Positions 14,828-22,819 of a stretch of 27,731 nt of DNA are shown in pieces. Every line of letters begins with the position of its first letter. The first letter of the stretch is position 1. Location: NCBI GenBank assembly GCA_016193385.1, contig JACPSF010000189.1, forward strand, positions 1-27,731, written 5' to 3'. The position numbers were made by a program, and so were the translations under genes. A model generated the notes under the pieces. It saw only the letters and a program-made list of their open reading frames with translations. It was not told the origin of the DNA and ran no database searches. This DNA comes from Deltaproteobacteria bacterium. Lineage in GTDB: Bacteria; Desulfobacterota_B; Binatia; UBA9968.

Positions 14828-16984
14828 ATGATGAATCCTTACTCTATTCCCACCCTGCTTACCTCTCTTCTTTCGCTGTTCCTCGGCGGCTTTGTTTTAT
14901 CGAAGAACAAGAAATCTGTTTTGCACAGCACTTTCGCCCTGTGGTGTTTTTTGACGGCCTATTGGCAGGGGATCTGGACTGTACTCTTCAATATCCATAG
15001 CCATGAGGTGGCGGACAGACTGGTCCGGCTGGGCTATTCAGGGATCATATTCATCCCGATCGTTTTCTTTCATTTCGTGGTGGAATTTACCCGCAGTGAA
15101 AATAAGCGTCGATTATCCACTTGGTTTTATATTTTCGGCGCCGGCTTTCTGCTCAGCGTGTGGACGACAGACGCGTTCATTAAAGGCGTGTACGTTTATT
15201 TTTGGGGTCCCTATCCCAAAGCGGGTCCGCTGCACACGGTTTATCTAGTCACCTTGAGCCTGATGCTTTTCACGGGATTGGGCTTGTTGCTCCGATACAA
15301 GCGCGAATTGAGCGGGCAGCCTATAAAAGTGAACCAGGTCAGTTATGTTTTCGTTTCCACAATAACCTACTCTCTGGCAGCGACGGATTTCCTGGCCAAT
15401 TATGGGTTTGAGTTTTACCCCTTGGGCTTTATCTTCACCAACATTCATGCTGGTCTGATCGCTTACGCTATTATTCAGTACCGTCTGTTGGAGATCGAGC
15501 TCATCATCAGAAAAAGCTTGATTTATGCTTGCCTTTTGCTGGTACTTCTGCTCCCTTGCTACCTGCTGGTTCTCTGGGGTCAGATGTTGGCGTTCGGGGA
15601 GATCCACTATCCCTTTTCGTTTATCACCTTGGTCCTGTTCATCGTCGTGGGCTTCCTGTTCCCTAAATTGCGCTTCCTGACAGAGGAGGCCTTCGAACGA
15701 GTCCTCTTTAAAAGGCGTTACGATTACCGGGAAACGCTGCTGCGGTCGAGCCGTGACATGGTTTCCATTGTGGAGCTAGACGCCGTGTCCAATAACCTGG
15801 TCCAAACCGTGGTGAAGGCCCTGAGAATTGATCGGGCGTCTCTCTATCTTCTCGATGACGCCAAAGGCACTTTCGGGATGAAGAGCAGTTTTGGTCTTGT
15901 GTTGAACTCGTCCGAGCTGCCGGTACTGCGTCGAGAGGACCCGCTGGTGCGCAAGCTTACGAGCATGCCTGGAGCCCTCGTGAGAGAGGAGCTGGAGATG
16001 GCCGGGAACGAAGCGGCGGCAGAGAATTTGGCCCGACAGATGGGCGAGATGCGGGCCGAGGTCACCTTACCTTTGGTCGCCAAAGAGAGAGTGATCGGAC
16101 TATTGAATCTGGGGTACAAGGAGGGGGAGGAGATGTATTCCGATGAGGATCTGGAGCTCCTCTCCACTCTGGCCAACCAGGCGGCCATAGCCATCGAGAA
16201 TGCACGCCTTTACGAAAACCTCAAGCAGTCGCAGCGCATTATCCGGCGGGGGGATCGGTTGGCCTCGCTGGGACAGCTGACAGCTGGGCTCGCCCACGAA
16301 ATTCGCAATCCTTTGGTAGCGATCCGAACCTTCACCCAGCTCTTGCCCGAGCGCTATCAGGACGCGGACTTCCGCAGCAACTTTCAGGCGCTGGCCATGA
16401 AGGAAGTGGACCGCATCTGCGGCCTGGTCAACGACCTCCTGAGCTTCGCGCGCCCGTCCGCCCCTAACGTATCGGCGGAGAGCATCAATGAAATTGTGGA
16501 AAGCATTGCGCGGATTTTAGAGACTGAGGCGAAAGAAAAGGGAGTTCAGATCTACCGGCGGTTGGCCGCCAGTTTGCCGAAAATTTTTGTTGACAAAGAA
16601 CAGATAAAACAGGTATGCATGAACGTTATCCTGAATGCTATCCAGGCTATTGATGGCAGGGGAGTGGTCCAGATCTCGACGCTCATGTTCGCGAAGAACG
16701 GCGGCGAACAATTTGTCCAAATCGGGATACGGGATTCTGGGGTCGGGATCGCGGATAAAGATCTCGAAAACATTTTTAATCCCTTCTATACGACAAAAAA
16801 AGAAGGAAGCGGCCTTGGACTCTCTATCTCCCACCAGATTGTGCAAGAGCATGGAGGGTACATCGTGGTTGAAAGCAATGTTGGCGAGGGAACGACGTTC
16901 TTCATCAACCTACCCGTCAGCTACCAAAACCATCAAGGGGTAAGGGGTGACTCTCGCCTCCATGAAGAGGATCCTGGTCGTTGA
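14828..16984 (+). CDS. 7TM-GAF sensor histidine kinase
   Basis: Membrane sensor kinase of about 718 residues. The first ~290 residues contain a 7TM histidine-kinase N-terminal type region plus extra helices (TSLLSLFLGGFVL ... SLIYACLLLVLLLPCYLL). A GAF domain follows (~310-460), then a DHp domain with phospho-acceptor His490 in AHEIRNP and an HATPase with N box (NVILNAIQAI), G1 (DSGVGI), F box (FYTTKK) and G2 (GSGLGLSIS), all intact. A TTG at 14810 is an alternative start; ATG codons are at 14828 and 14831. It directly follows the ketosynthase and overlaps the next gene. A hydrophobic or membrane-derived signal fits its topology; the ligand is unknown. Confidence 0.9.
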   Translation: MMNPYSIPTLLTSLLSLFLGGFVLSKNKKSVLHSTFALWCFLTAYWQGIWTVLFNIHSHEVADRLVRLGYSGIIFIPIVFFHFVVEFTRSENKRRLSTWFYIFGAGFLLSVWTTDAFIKGVYVYFWGPYPKAGPLHTVYLVTLSLMLFTGLGLLLRYKRELSGQPIKVNQVSYVFVSTITYSLAATDFLANYGFEFYPLGFIFTNIHAGLIAYAIIQYRLLEIELIIRKSLIYACLLLVLLLPCYLLVLWGQMLAFGEIHYPFSFITLVLFIVVGFLFPKLRFLTEEAFERVLFKRRYDYRETLLRSSRDMVSIVELDAVSNNLVQTVVKALRIDRASLYLLDDAKGTFGMKSSFGLVLNSSELPVLRREDPLVRKLTSMPGALVREELEMAGNEAAAENLARQMGEMRAEVTLPLVAKERVIGLLNLGYKEGEEMYSDEDLELLSTLANQAAIAIENARLYENLKQSQRIIRRGDRLASLGQLTAGLAHEIRNPLVAIRTFTQLLPERYQDADFRSNFQALAMKEVDRICGLVNDLLSFARPSAPNVSAESINEIVESIARILETEAKEKGVQIYRRLAASLPKIFVDKEQIKQVCMNVILNAIQAIDGRGVVQISTLMFAKNGGEQFVQIGIRDSGVGIADKDLENIFNPFYTTKKEGSGLGLSISHQIVQEHGGYIVVESNVGEGTTFFINLPVSYQNHQGVRGDSRLHEEDPGR

Positions 16985-18833
16985 CAAATCTCAGCCTGTT
17001 CGCGAGACCATAGCCTTAGTATTGGGGCGAGATTTCACAGTTTTTCACCGCTCACCCCGTGCGGACTGTCAACTCCTTACTCCTGAAGAGGAAAAGATCG
17101 ACCTCCTGATCGTCGGGGCTCCTCCCGGGCTAGGAAGCAGGTCAAAGGCTTTGCAGGGAATTGTTTTCCAAGCGCCTTGCCCGGTTCTCTGCCTCGTCGA
17201 CTCAAAGCTCCCGGCGGAGGGGGAAGGGGCAGCGGGGAAATACGATTGGCTGGCCAAACCTTTTAATCCATACCAGCTGAAGGAAAAGGTCGCGCAACTG
17301 TTGTCCCAGGCGCGATTGGCGTCGGTGATTTCTTCGCGTCCTTTTCTGGGAAAGGGTCAAGTCGGCCGTTATCTCGATTTTCCTTATCTTCCCGCCTCGA
17401 CTTCTGCCCTGGCCAAGAGGTTTGCGCTCACCTCTCTTCCGATTCTGATCCTGGGAGAGACGGGAAGCGGGCAGGAAAAGATTGCCCGAGCCCTGCACGG
17501 CCTCAACAATCAGGCTGGACCGTGGGTTGCAGCCTATCCCACCGAGATCTCCCAGGAATGGCTTGAGAGGAAGATCTGGGGTTTGGTTCCGGGCGGAGGA
17601 GAAAAGCTTCAGCGGATCACGCTTTTTCTCTTCGGGCTCGAAACTCTGGAGCAGGCGGCGCAAGCGTCTCTTTTGAGATTCCTGGAAGAAGAGGAAGAAG
17701 CGGGACAACAGATTTGGGTGCTGTCCAGTTCCCGTGCGGACTTGCTGGAGAAGGTTTATCGGGGCGAGTTTTTGGACGCGCTCTATTACCGTCTGGCGAG
17801 GTTAACGCTTAAGCTTTCCCCGCTCCGAGATAGGCAGTCGGATCTCCCGTCGCTTGCGGCACGAGTGGCCGAAGAATGCGGTGCTCGGCTCGGAGTCGGC
17901 AAGGTAAGCCTTTCAGCCGCAGCCACCGCACGGCTTTCTCATTATCTCTGGTTTGGCAACCTGGAGGAGATGGAAACGGTGATCGCCCGGGCTCTTGCGG
18001 CCCGCAGGAAGGGCTTGATCGAAGCCGGTGACTTGGTTCTGGGAGACGAAGGGGAGATCGAACCTTCCGTGGGCCCCTTGTCTGAAGGCGAAGCTCCTTC
18101 CGAGACGGAAGAGGCCGATGAAACAAAGCAGCTGTCAGAGCCTGCTAGAAAGGAACCGACTGGCCTTTCCCGATTGGCGAACGGAGACTATCGGGATATC
18201 CGAGTGCTCATCAACGAGCTTGCCCATGAGCTTAAGAATCCCATGGTCACGATCAAGACTTTCACGCAGCTCCTGGATGACAGGTACGATGACGAGGTCT
18301 TCCGCGGCCGGTTTCAAGAGACCGTTGGCAATGATATCGCGCGCATGGATGAATTGGTGGAAGCTCTGCTCGATTTTTCGCGCTTCACCGAGCCGGCCTG
18401 CGAAAAGGTTGTTCTCTATGAGCATCTGCGCCGGGTTCTCGAGGAGATCCTTCCCGAGTGTATCAGGCGGGAAGCGACCATACGCTGGGGAAGGAAAGAA
18501 GAATCGAGCGAGGTTTTTGCGGACAAAGCGCAACTACACTATGCGTTTACCAATGTCCTCAGGTCAGTCCTAGCGCAGATCAATCCCGGGGGCGAAATCC
18601 AGATCGATGTGGAGAGTGAGGGGAAAGTAGCCATCGCTTACGTTCAAGAGGGGGGGCAAATAATCTCGCTCACCCGTTATCTCGATCTGTCTTCGTCCGC
18701 GGTGGAAGAGGAGGGGTTGCCCCTGCGGATTCTCCTGGCCAAAACCCTGTTGCAGAGAATCGGTGGCGGGCTTGCGGTCAACCGACTCGAAGGAGGAAAG
18801 GTGCTCATCCGAGCCGAACTCCCGGTTGGCTGA
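16947..18833 (+). CDS. Pseudo-receiver / degenerate sigma54-type AAA+ / degenerate kinase fusion
   Basis: The GTG at 16947 follows AAGGGG by six bases and overlaps the kinase gene by 38 bases. Residues ~6-125 form a receiver-like domain in which the phospho-acceptor position reads LIVGAPPG (Gly57) and the acidic pair reads DK. Residues ~150-365 align with NtrC AAA+ domains, but the P-loop is GETGSGQEK (Gln176 in place of Lys), the GAFTGA loop is gone and Walker B reads LFLFGLE. After an acidic linker, a DHp helix with His427 (AHELKNP) is intact and very like that of the preceding kinase. The last ~110 residues lack G1 and G2 boxes. It probably acts as a phosphorylatable scaffold or an adaptor for the neighbouring kinase and activator, not as an enzyme. 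Confidence 0.85.
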   Translation: MTLASMKRILVVDKSQPVRETIALVLGRDFTVFHRSPRADCQLLTPEEEKIDLLIVGAPPGLGSRSKALQGIVFQAPCPVLCLVDSKLPAEGEGAAGKYDWLAKPFNPYQLKEKVAQLLSQARLASVISSRPFLGKGQVGRYLDFPYLPASTSALAKRFALTSLPILILGETGSGQEKIARALHGLNNQAGPWVAAYPTEISQEWLERKIWGLVPGGGEKLQRITLFLFGLETLEQAAQASLLRFLEEEEEAGQQIWVLSSSRADLLEKVYRGEFLDALYYRLARLTLKLSPLRDRQSDLPSLAARVAEECGARLGVGKVSLSAAATARLSHYLWFGNLEEMETVIARALAARRKGLIEAGDLVLGDEGEIEPSVGPLSEGEAPSETEEADETKQLSEPARKEPTGLSRLANGDYRDIRVLINELAHELKNPMVTIKTFTQLLDDRYDDEVFRGRFQETVGNDIARMDELVEALLDFSRFTEPACEKVVLYEHLRRVLEEILPECIRREATIRWGRKEESSEVFADKAQLHYAFTNVLRSVLAQINPGGEIQIDVESEGKVAIAYVQEGGQIISLTRYLDLSSSAVEEEGLPLRILLAKTLLQRIGGGLAVNRLEGGKVLIRAELPVG

Positions 18834-18862
18834 TCGGGAATTCGTAAGCCTATGCATGGAAG

Positions 18863-20272
18863 ATGAATTCACCGTGCCTTTTAATTGTCGATGACGAAGC
18901 CGGTGTACGGGAGTCCATCCGCCTCATTTTCGGCAAGGACATGCGCGTGCTTCAGGCAGGTTCGAACGAGGAGGCGGTCCGCAAAGTCCGACAGGAAGAG
19001 CCCGATGTCCTCCTGCTCGACATTCTCATGCCTGGGACCGACGGCCTGGAGACCCTAAAGCAAATTAAGGCCGTTCACCCTGAAGGCCAAGTCATCATGC
19101 TCACGGCCCTGAATACGGCGCGCACCGCATTCACAGCGAAGGAAACCGGGGCCTTCGATTATGTCACGAAACCCTTTGACGTGGACGAGTTGAGACTGCG
19201 GGTGGAGCGGGCCTTTGAAAGGACCGGGCTTTCCCGCGAGCTGGAACAGCTTAGGGAAGAGGTGGGGCGGAAATACGGGATCGAGAATATTGTCGGAAAA
19301 TCGAAGTCGATGTTGGAAATCTTCAAGGCCGTAAGCATCGTGGCGGGAAAGAAAAGCACCGTTCTCATTACCGGGGAGAGCGGAACGGGAAAGGAGCTGA
19401 TCGCCCGGGCCATCCATTTTAACAGCGATCGTCGCTCTCGCCCATTTGTCGTGGTCAACTGCGCCGCCCTTCCAGACAACCTCATCGAGAGCGAGCTCTT
19501 CGGATATGAAAAAGGGGCTTTCACCAACGCCTATCAGCGCAAGATCGGTCATTTTGAGATGGCACATGGGGGGACTCTTTTCCTCGACGAGATCGGCGAG
19601 ATGGGTGTAGGGACCCAGTCCAAGCTTCTCAGGGCGATCGAAACGGAGACCTTCACGCGTCTGGGAGGAACCGAAGAAAGCAGGGTCGATGTCCGGATCA
19701 TCGCCGCGAGCAACCGGGACCTTGAAAAGCTAGCGAAGGATGGCGGATTCCGTGGCGATCTTTACTACCGGCTCAATGTGATTTCCCTCCGTCTGCCGCC
19801 CTTGAGGGAGCGGCGGGAAGATATCCCCTTGCTTCTGGACCATTTTGTGCGGGTGAAGGCCCGGGAAAACTCGATCTCCCCTAAGGCATTTGCGCCAGAG
19901 GCCGTGGACTGCTTTATGACCTATCCATGGCCTGGCAATGTCAGGGAGTTGGAGAACCTTATCGAACGCCTCACCATTCTAACGCCCAATGAGACGGTGA
20001 CGCTTTCGGACCTGCCGTCGGCCATGCGCAGCCAGGATCAATGGGCTGCATTGAGGGAAGAGGTGCTGAAGGGTTCCTGCCCCCTGAGCGATGCGGTGGA
20101 TGAATTCGAGCGCGAGATCATCTTGAAGGCACTGCAAAGGAGCGGTTTTAACCGCACCAAGGCAGCTTCGCTGCTGGGAACTAGCCGCAGGGTACTGCGT
20201 TACCGGATGGAGAAGCTTAATATTGCCGAAAATGACTTAGATGACGACCAGCCAAAATTGTCCAAATCGTGA
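18863..20272 (+). CDS. NtrC-family sigma54 activator with GAFTNA loop
   Basis: A 469-residue response regulator: receiver with Asp53 (LLLDILMPG) and KPF, AAA+ domain with Walker A GESGTGKE (171-178), Walker B LFLDEIGE (Asp242) and arginine-finger region DLYYRL, then a Fis-type HTH at the C-terminus (NRTKAASLLGTSRRVLRYRM). The sigma54-contact loop is GAFTNA (218-223), with Asn in place of the conserved Gly. All ATPase residues look intact, so it should hydrolyse ATP. It lies 29 bases after the pseudo-kinase, and a strong sigma54 promoter lies 175 bases downstream, a likely target. Confidence 0.95.
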   Translation: MNSPCLLIVDDEAGVRESIRLIFGKDMRVLQAGSNEEAVRKVRQEEPDVLLLDILMPGTDGLETLKQIKAVHPEGQVIMLTALNTARTAFTAKETGAFDYVTKPFDVDELRLRVERAFERTGLSRELEQLREEVGRKYGIENIVGKSKSMLEIFKAVSIVAGKKSTVLITGESGTGKELIARAIHFNSDRRSRPFVVVNCAALPDNLIESELFGYEKGAFTNAYQRKIGHFEMAHGGTLFLDEIGEMGVGTQSKLLRAIETETFTRLGGTEESRVDVRIIAASNRDLEKLAKDGGFRGDLYYRLNVISLRLPPLRERREDIPLLLDHFVRVKARENSISPKAFAPEAVDCFMTYPWPGNVRELENLIERLTILTPNETVTLSDLPSAMRSQDQWAALREEVLKGSCPLSDAVDEFEREIILKALQRSGFNRTKAASLLGTSRRVLRYRMEKLNIAENDLDDDQPKLSKS

Positions 20273-20397
20273 ACACTTTTGTTCTCTTGTCTCACTGGCC
20301 CGTTTCTACCAGCAATAGTGTTACCTAGCTAATTGTCCTCCATATAGTGGGTCCTTCAACTCCCCTGTTCAGCTCAGACCGCTCAGGCGTGCCCATA

Positions 20398-20420
20398 TTA
20401 GCGTCCGATTCTGTCGCTAA
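20398..20420. promoter_or_regulatory. Inverted repeat, candidate activator-binding site
   Basis: TTAGCG (20398-20403) and CGCTAA (20415-20420) form a perfect inverted repeat with 11 bases between, centred about 65 bases before the expected start of the sigma54 promoter. That is closer than most enhancer sites but possible. A more distant 6-bp inverted repeat (AACACT/AGTGTT) lies near 20275-20330. Confidence 0.35.
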
Positions 20421-20447
20421 ATTGCCCACTTGGCATCTGGTTTTTCA

Positions 20448-20463
20448 TGGCATGTCTATTGCA
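20448..20463 (+). promoter_or_regulatory. Sigma54 (-24/-12) promoter
   Basis: TGGCATG-TCTA-TTGCA matches the consensus TGGCAYR-N4-TTGCW, with GG at 20449-20450 and GC at 20461-20462, exactly ten bases between. The transcript would start near 20474 and lead into the receiver-kinase gene. It lies directly after the gene for a sigma54 activator. Confidence 0.85.
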
Positions 20464-20495
20464 CTTCAGGAGGCGGACTTCTTCGGTTGGATGCC

Positions 20496-21605
20496 ATGGA
20501 CGACAAAGCCAATATCCTGATCATTGATGACGAGTTGGGGCCGAGGGAATCGCTCAAGATGATTCTCAAACCCCATTACAATGTCTACACCGCTGAGAGG
20601 GGAGGCCAGGCGGTTGAAATTCTTAATCAGATACCCATTGACCTGGTGACTGTGGATTTAAGAATGCCCGGGCTTCCCGGCATCAAGATTCTGGAGAAGG
20701 TAAAAAATTACGATCCGGATGTCGAGGCCATCATTATCACCGGCTATGGCTCCATGGATACTGCGATCGAGGGTTTGAGGCTGGGTGCCTTCGACTACAT
20801 CTCCAAACCCTTCGATGTCGGCCATGTCCTGGATTTGATCCGACGCGCGCTAGAACGCAGAAGCGCCAGGATCAATCTGAGAAAGCTGAAATCGGAGTTT
20901 TTGACCAATGTGTCGCACGAACTTAGGACTCCGCTGAGCGTCGTGGTCGGGTTCGTAACCCTGCTTTTGGATCAATTGATTGGAAAGCTCACGGACGAGC
21001 AGATGCGCGTGCTGGAAAAGGTCTATAAAAACTCCGAGGAGCTCCTCGAGATGATCGATAACGCCCTCTATATGACCTCTCTGAATGCCGGAAACCTTTC
21101 CCGGCTGGAAGAGGAGTTCGACATCGGCGTGATGGTCAGGGAGACGGTAAAGCGCTATGCAAAGGTCCTAGTCGAAAAAGGCATCCAAATCTCCATCCAA
21201 TGCCCGCCTCAAGGCATCTACGTCCAAAGCGATCACTCCAAAGTGGCACGCATTTTTCAAAACCTTCTCCACAATGCGATCAAGTTTACCCCCAAGGGCC
21301 AGATTTCCATTAGGGCGCATCGATCCGTTCACCGAGGAACAATTGATCTTGAGATTATTGATGCCGGGGTCGGGATTCCGTTGGAGCAGATCGAGAATCT
21401 GTTTCAGCCCTTTCGCCGGCTGGACGACTCTCCCTGGCGGGAGTTTTCTGGGTTGGGTCTAGGTCTAACCGTGGCGCGCCGGCTGACCGATTTTCTGGGT
21501 GGAACCTTGGAGATCAGAAGTCAGCCCGGGGCCGGCACGCATGTCCTGGTGGGTATTCCTTGCGCAACGGTCAGCCGGAAGGACAGTGCCGCGAACTCGC
21601 AATAG
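20496..21605 (+). CDS. Receiver-histidine kinase hybrid
   Basis: The ATG at 20496 (MDDKANILIIDDE) is chosen because upstream residues are not conserved and lie partly in the promoter; a TTG at 20487 is possible. From this start the domains are: receiver (~6-120, Asp54 in TVDLRMPG, KPF), DHp with His141 in VSHELRTP, and HATPase with N box (NLLHNAIKF), G1 (DAGVGI) and G2 (GLGLGLTVA), all intact. No membrane segment, so it is cytoplasmic. The receiver-first order suggests it is switched by phosphorylation from another kinase. Expression from the sigma54 promoter would place it downstream of the NtrC-type activator. Confidence 0.92.
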   Translation: MDDKANILIIDDELGPRESLKMILKPHYNVYTAERGGQAVEILNQIPIDLVTVDLRMPGLPGIKILEKVKNYDPDVEAIIITGYGSMDTAIEGLRLGAFDYISKPFDVGHVLDLIRRALERRSARINLRKLKSEFLTNVSHELRTPLSVVVGFVTLLLDQLIGKLTDEQMRVLEKVYKNSEELLEMIDNALYMTSLNAGNLSRLEEEFDIGVMVRETVKRYAKVLVEKGIQISIQCPPQGIYVQSDHSKVARIFQNLLHNAIKFTPKGQISIRAHRSVHRGTIDLEIIDAGVGIPLEQIENLFQPFRRLDDSPWREFSGLGLGLTVARRLTDFLGGTLEIRSQPGAGTHVLVGIPCATVSRKDSAANSQ

Positions 21606-21616
21606 CCGGATCGCAT

Positions 21617-22321
21617 ATGACAGAACATAGATACATCTGGTGCCGCAACTGCAATGAGATCCATCATGTCACCCCCTTCGATAGGGTGCCTGGGTACCGT
21701 ATGAATCAGGGAGAGGAAACCGAGCTCCCCATGGATGACCGGGACGCGTTCATGCGACGGCATTCCGGCCACCGGCTCGAAGGACTTCAGGGAGTCGGGG
21801 AACGCTACTTCCCCAAGGGTCAGGCCCTGGATCCCATGCGAGTGGGGTATATCGAGGTGACGAACGGCAAGGAATCGTTCGTCGTGCGCAGCTTCAGGAA
21901 TCGAATCGAGGATCCGTTGCATTTCGAGCTGCTTAGGGGACGCCTGAAAGCGGTGGGGACGACCGTGGGCATCCAAGAAAACGAGATTCGCAAAGAGATG
22001 AAGCACCATTACCCCTGGCGTCCGCCGGAGCGGCCCGATGATGGGAAGATCGAATTATTCGTCAGGCTGTTTAACGAGGTGGTGCGGGGTATGGATCCTC
22101 GCCAGATCGAGCTGTGCGGTTACGACGACACCGCCAGCTCCGTCGCCTATGGAGTCTTGGGTTCAGCCATCGTCGAAAAGCTGATGCAAGAGTGTCGGAA
22201 TCATTTTGATCAAGAAACTCTGTCGGGGCTCCGAGGGTTCATCGACGCCCACCGGGACCAGGATGGTGTCATGACCCTCCGCATCGTGCGGCGCTACGCG
22301 ATCGAGGAATCCAGCGAATAA
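21617..22321 (+). CDS. Unrecognised protein with CxxC motif, 234 aa
   Basis: I do not recognise the family. The ATG at 21617 starts just before a conserved-looking MTEHRYIWCRNCNEIHH; a longer frame from 21560 overlaps the kinase. The N-terminus has CRNC followed by two His, a possible metal site, and HSGHRLEGL lies near residue 50. The centre (YIEVTNGKESFVVRSFRN) is beta-like; the C-terminal half is mixed alpha/beta (IELFVRLFNEVVRGMDP ... AIVEKLMQEC), with no signal or membrane segment. It sits between the hybrid kinase and a stand-alone receiver, so it may be an output or partner of the cascade. Confidence 0.8.
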   Translation: MTEHRYIWCRNCNEIHHVTPFDRVPGYRMNQGEETELPMDDRDAFMRRHSGHRLEGLQGVGERYFPKGQALDPMRVGYIEVTNGKESFVVRSFRNRIEDPLHFELLRGRLKAVGTTVGIQENEIRKEMKHHYPWRPPERPDDGKIELFVRLFNEVVRGMDPRQIELCGYDDTASSVAYGVLGSAIVEKLMQECRNHFDQETLSGLRGFIDAHRDQDGVMTLRIVRRYAIEESSE

Positions 22322-22358
22322 TGCGTGTGCTTCTGGTCTGGCGCGGATGGGGTAAGAA

Positions 22359-22733
22359 ATGGGCTTGAAGAAGATCCTGGTGGTCGAGGACAACGAGGAT
22401 AATCGCGAGATTCTTGTCTACCGCCTGAAGCACCTGGGGAGCTATGAGATTCTGGTCGCTTCCAATGGCAGGGAGGCGATTGAGACGGCGGCGCAGATCA
22501 AACCCGATCTGATCTTTATGGACTTGAAAATGCCGGTCATGGACGGCTTGGAGGCCACCCGTCTCCTCAGGCAGTCGGATTGGGGGAAAAGCCTTCCTGT
22601 TATCGCAATCACAGCGCTCGCAGTGGACGGAGACAGGGAAAAGGCCCTGAATGCAGGCTGTACGGACTACATCCCCAAGCCGATTGTCGATTATTCCGTC
22701 ATTGAAAGAATGGTCCGCGACCTCATCGGTTAG
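22359..22733 (+). CDS. Stand-alone receiver, DivK-like
   Basis: A 124-residue single-domain response regulator: acidic pair ED (residues 10-11), phospho-acceptor Asp55 in IFMDLKMPVMDGLEA, Thr in ITALA and Lys in PKPI. The layout VVEDNEDNREIL and GCTDYIPKP is typical of DivK/CheY-type regulators that signal by protein-protein contact. GGGGTAAG precedes the ATG. It lies at the end of the signalling locus and may receive phosphate from the hybrid kinase. Confidence 0.92.
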   Translation: MGLKKILVVEDNEDNREILVYRLKHLGSYEILVASNGREAIETAAQIKPDLIFMDLKMPVMDGLEATRLLRQSDWGKSLPVIAITALAVDGDREKALNAGCTDYIPKPIVDYSVIERMVRDLIG

Positions 22734-22819
22734 GGCCGGTTTTTTAAAACGAGTAGCCTGAACGAGTTCGGGAGAAGGGATTGCTTTCCGCCGCGGGAAG
22801 CCGGAGGGGGGAAATCGAG

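Noticed and set aside
20431..20447. Second sigma54 promoter at TTGGCATCTGG
   Set aside because: No GC element at the required ten-base distance from GG.
22734..22760. Terminator after the DivK-like gene (GGCCGG followed by T6)
   Set aside because: Only a 3-4 bp stem can be drawn; T tract alone is not enough.
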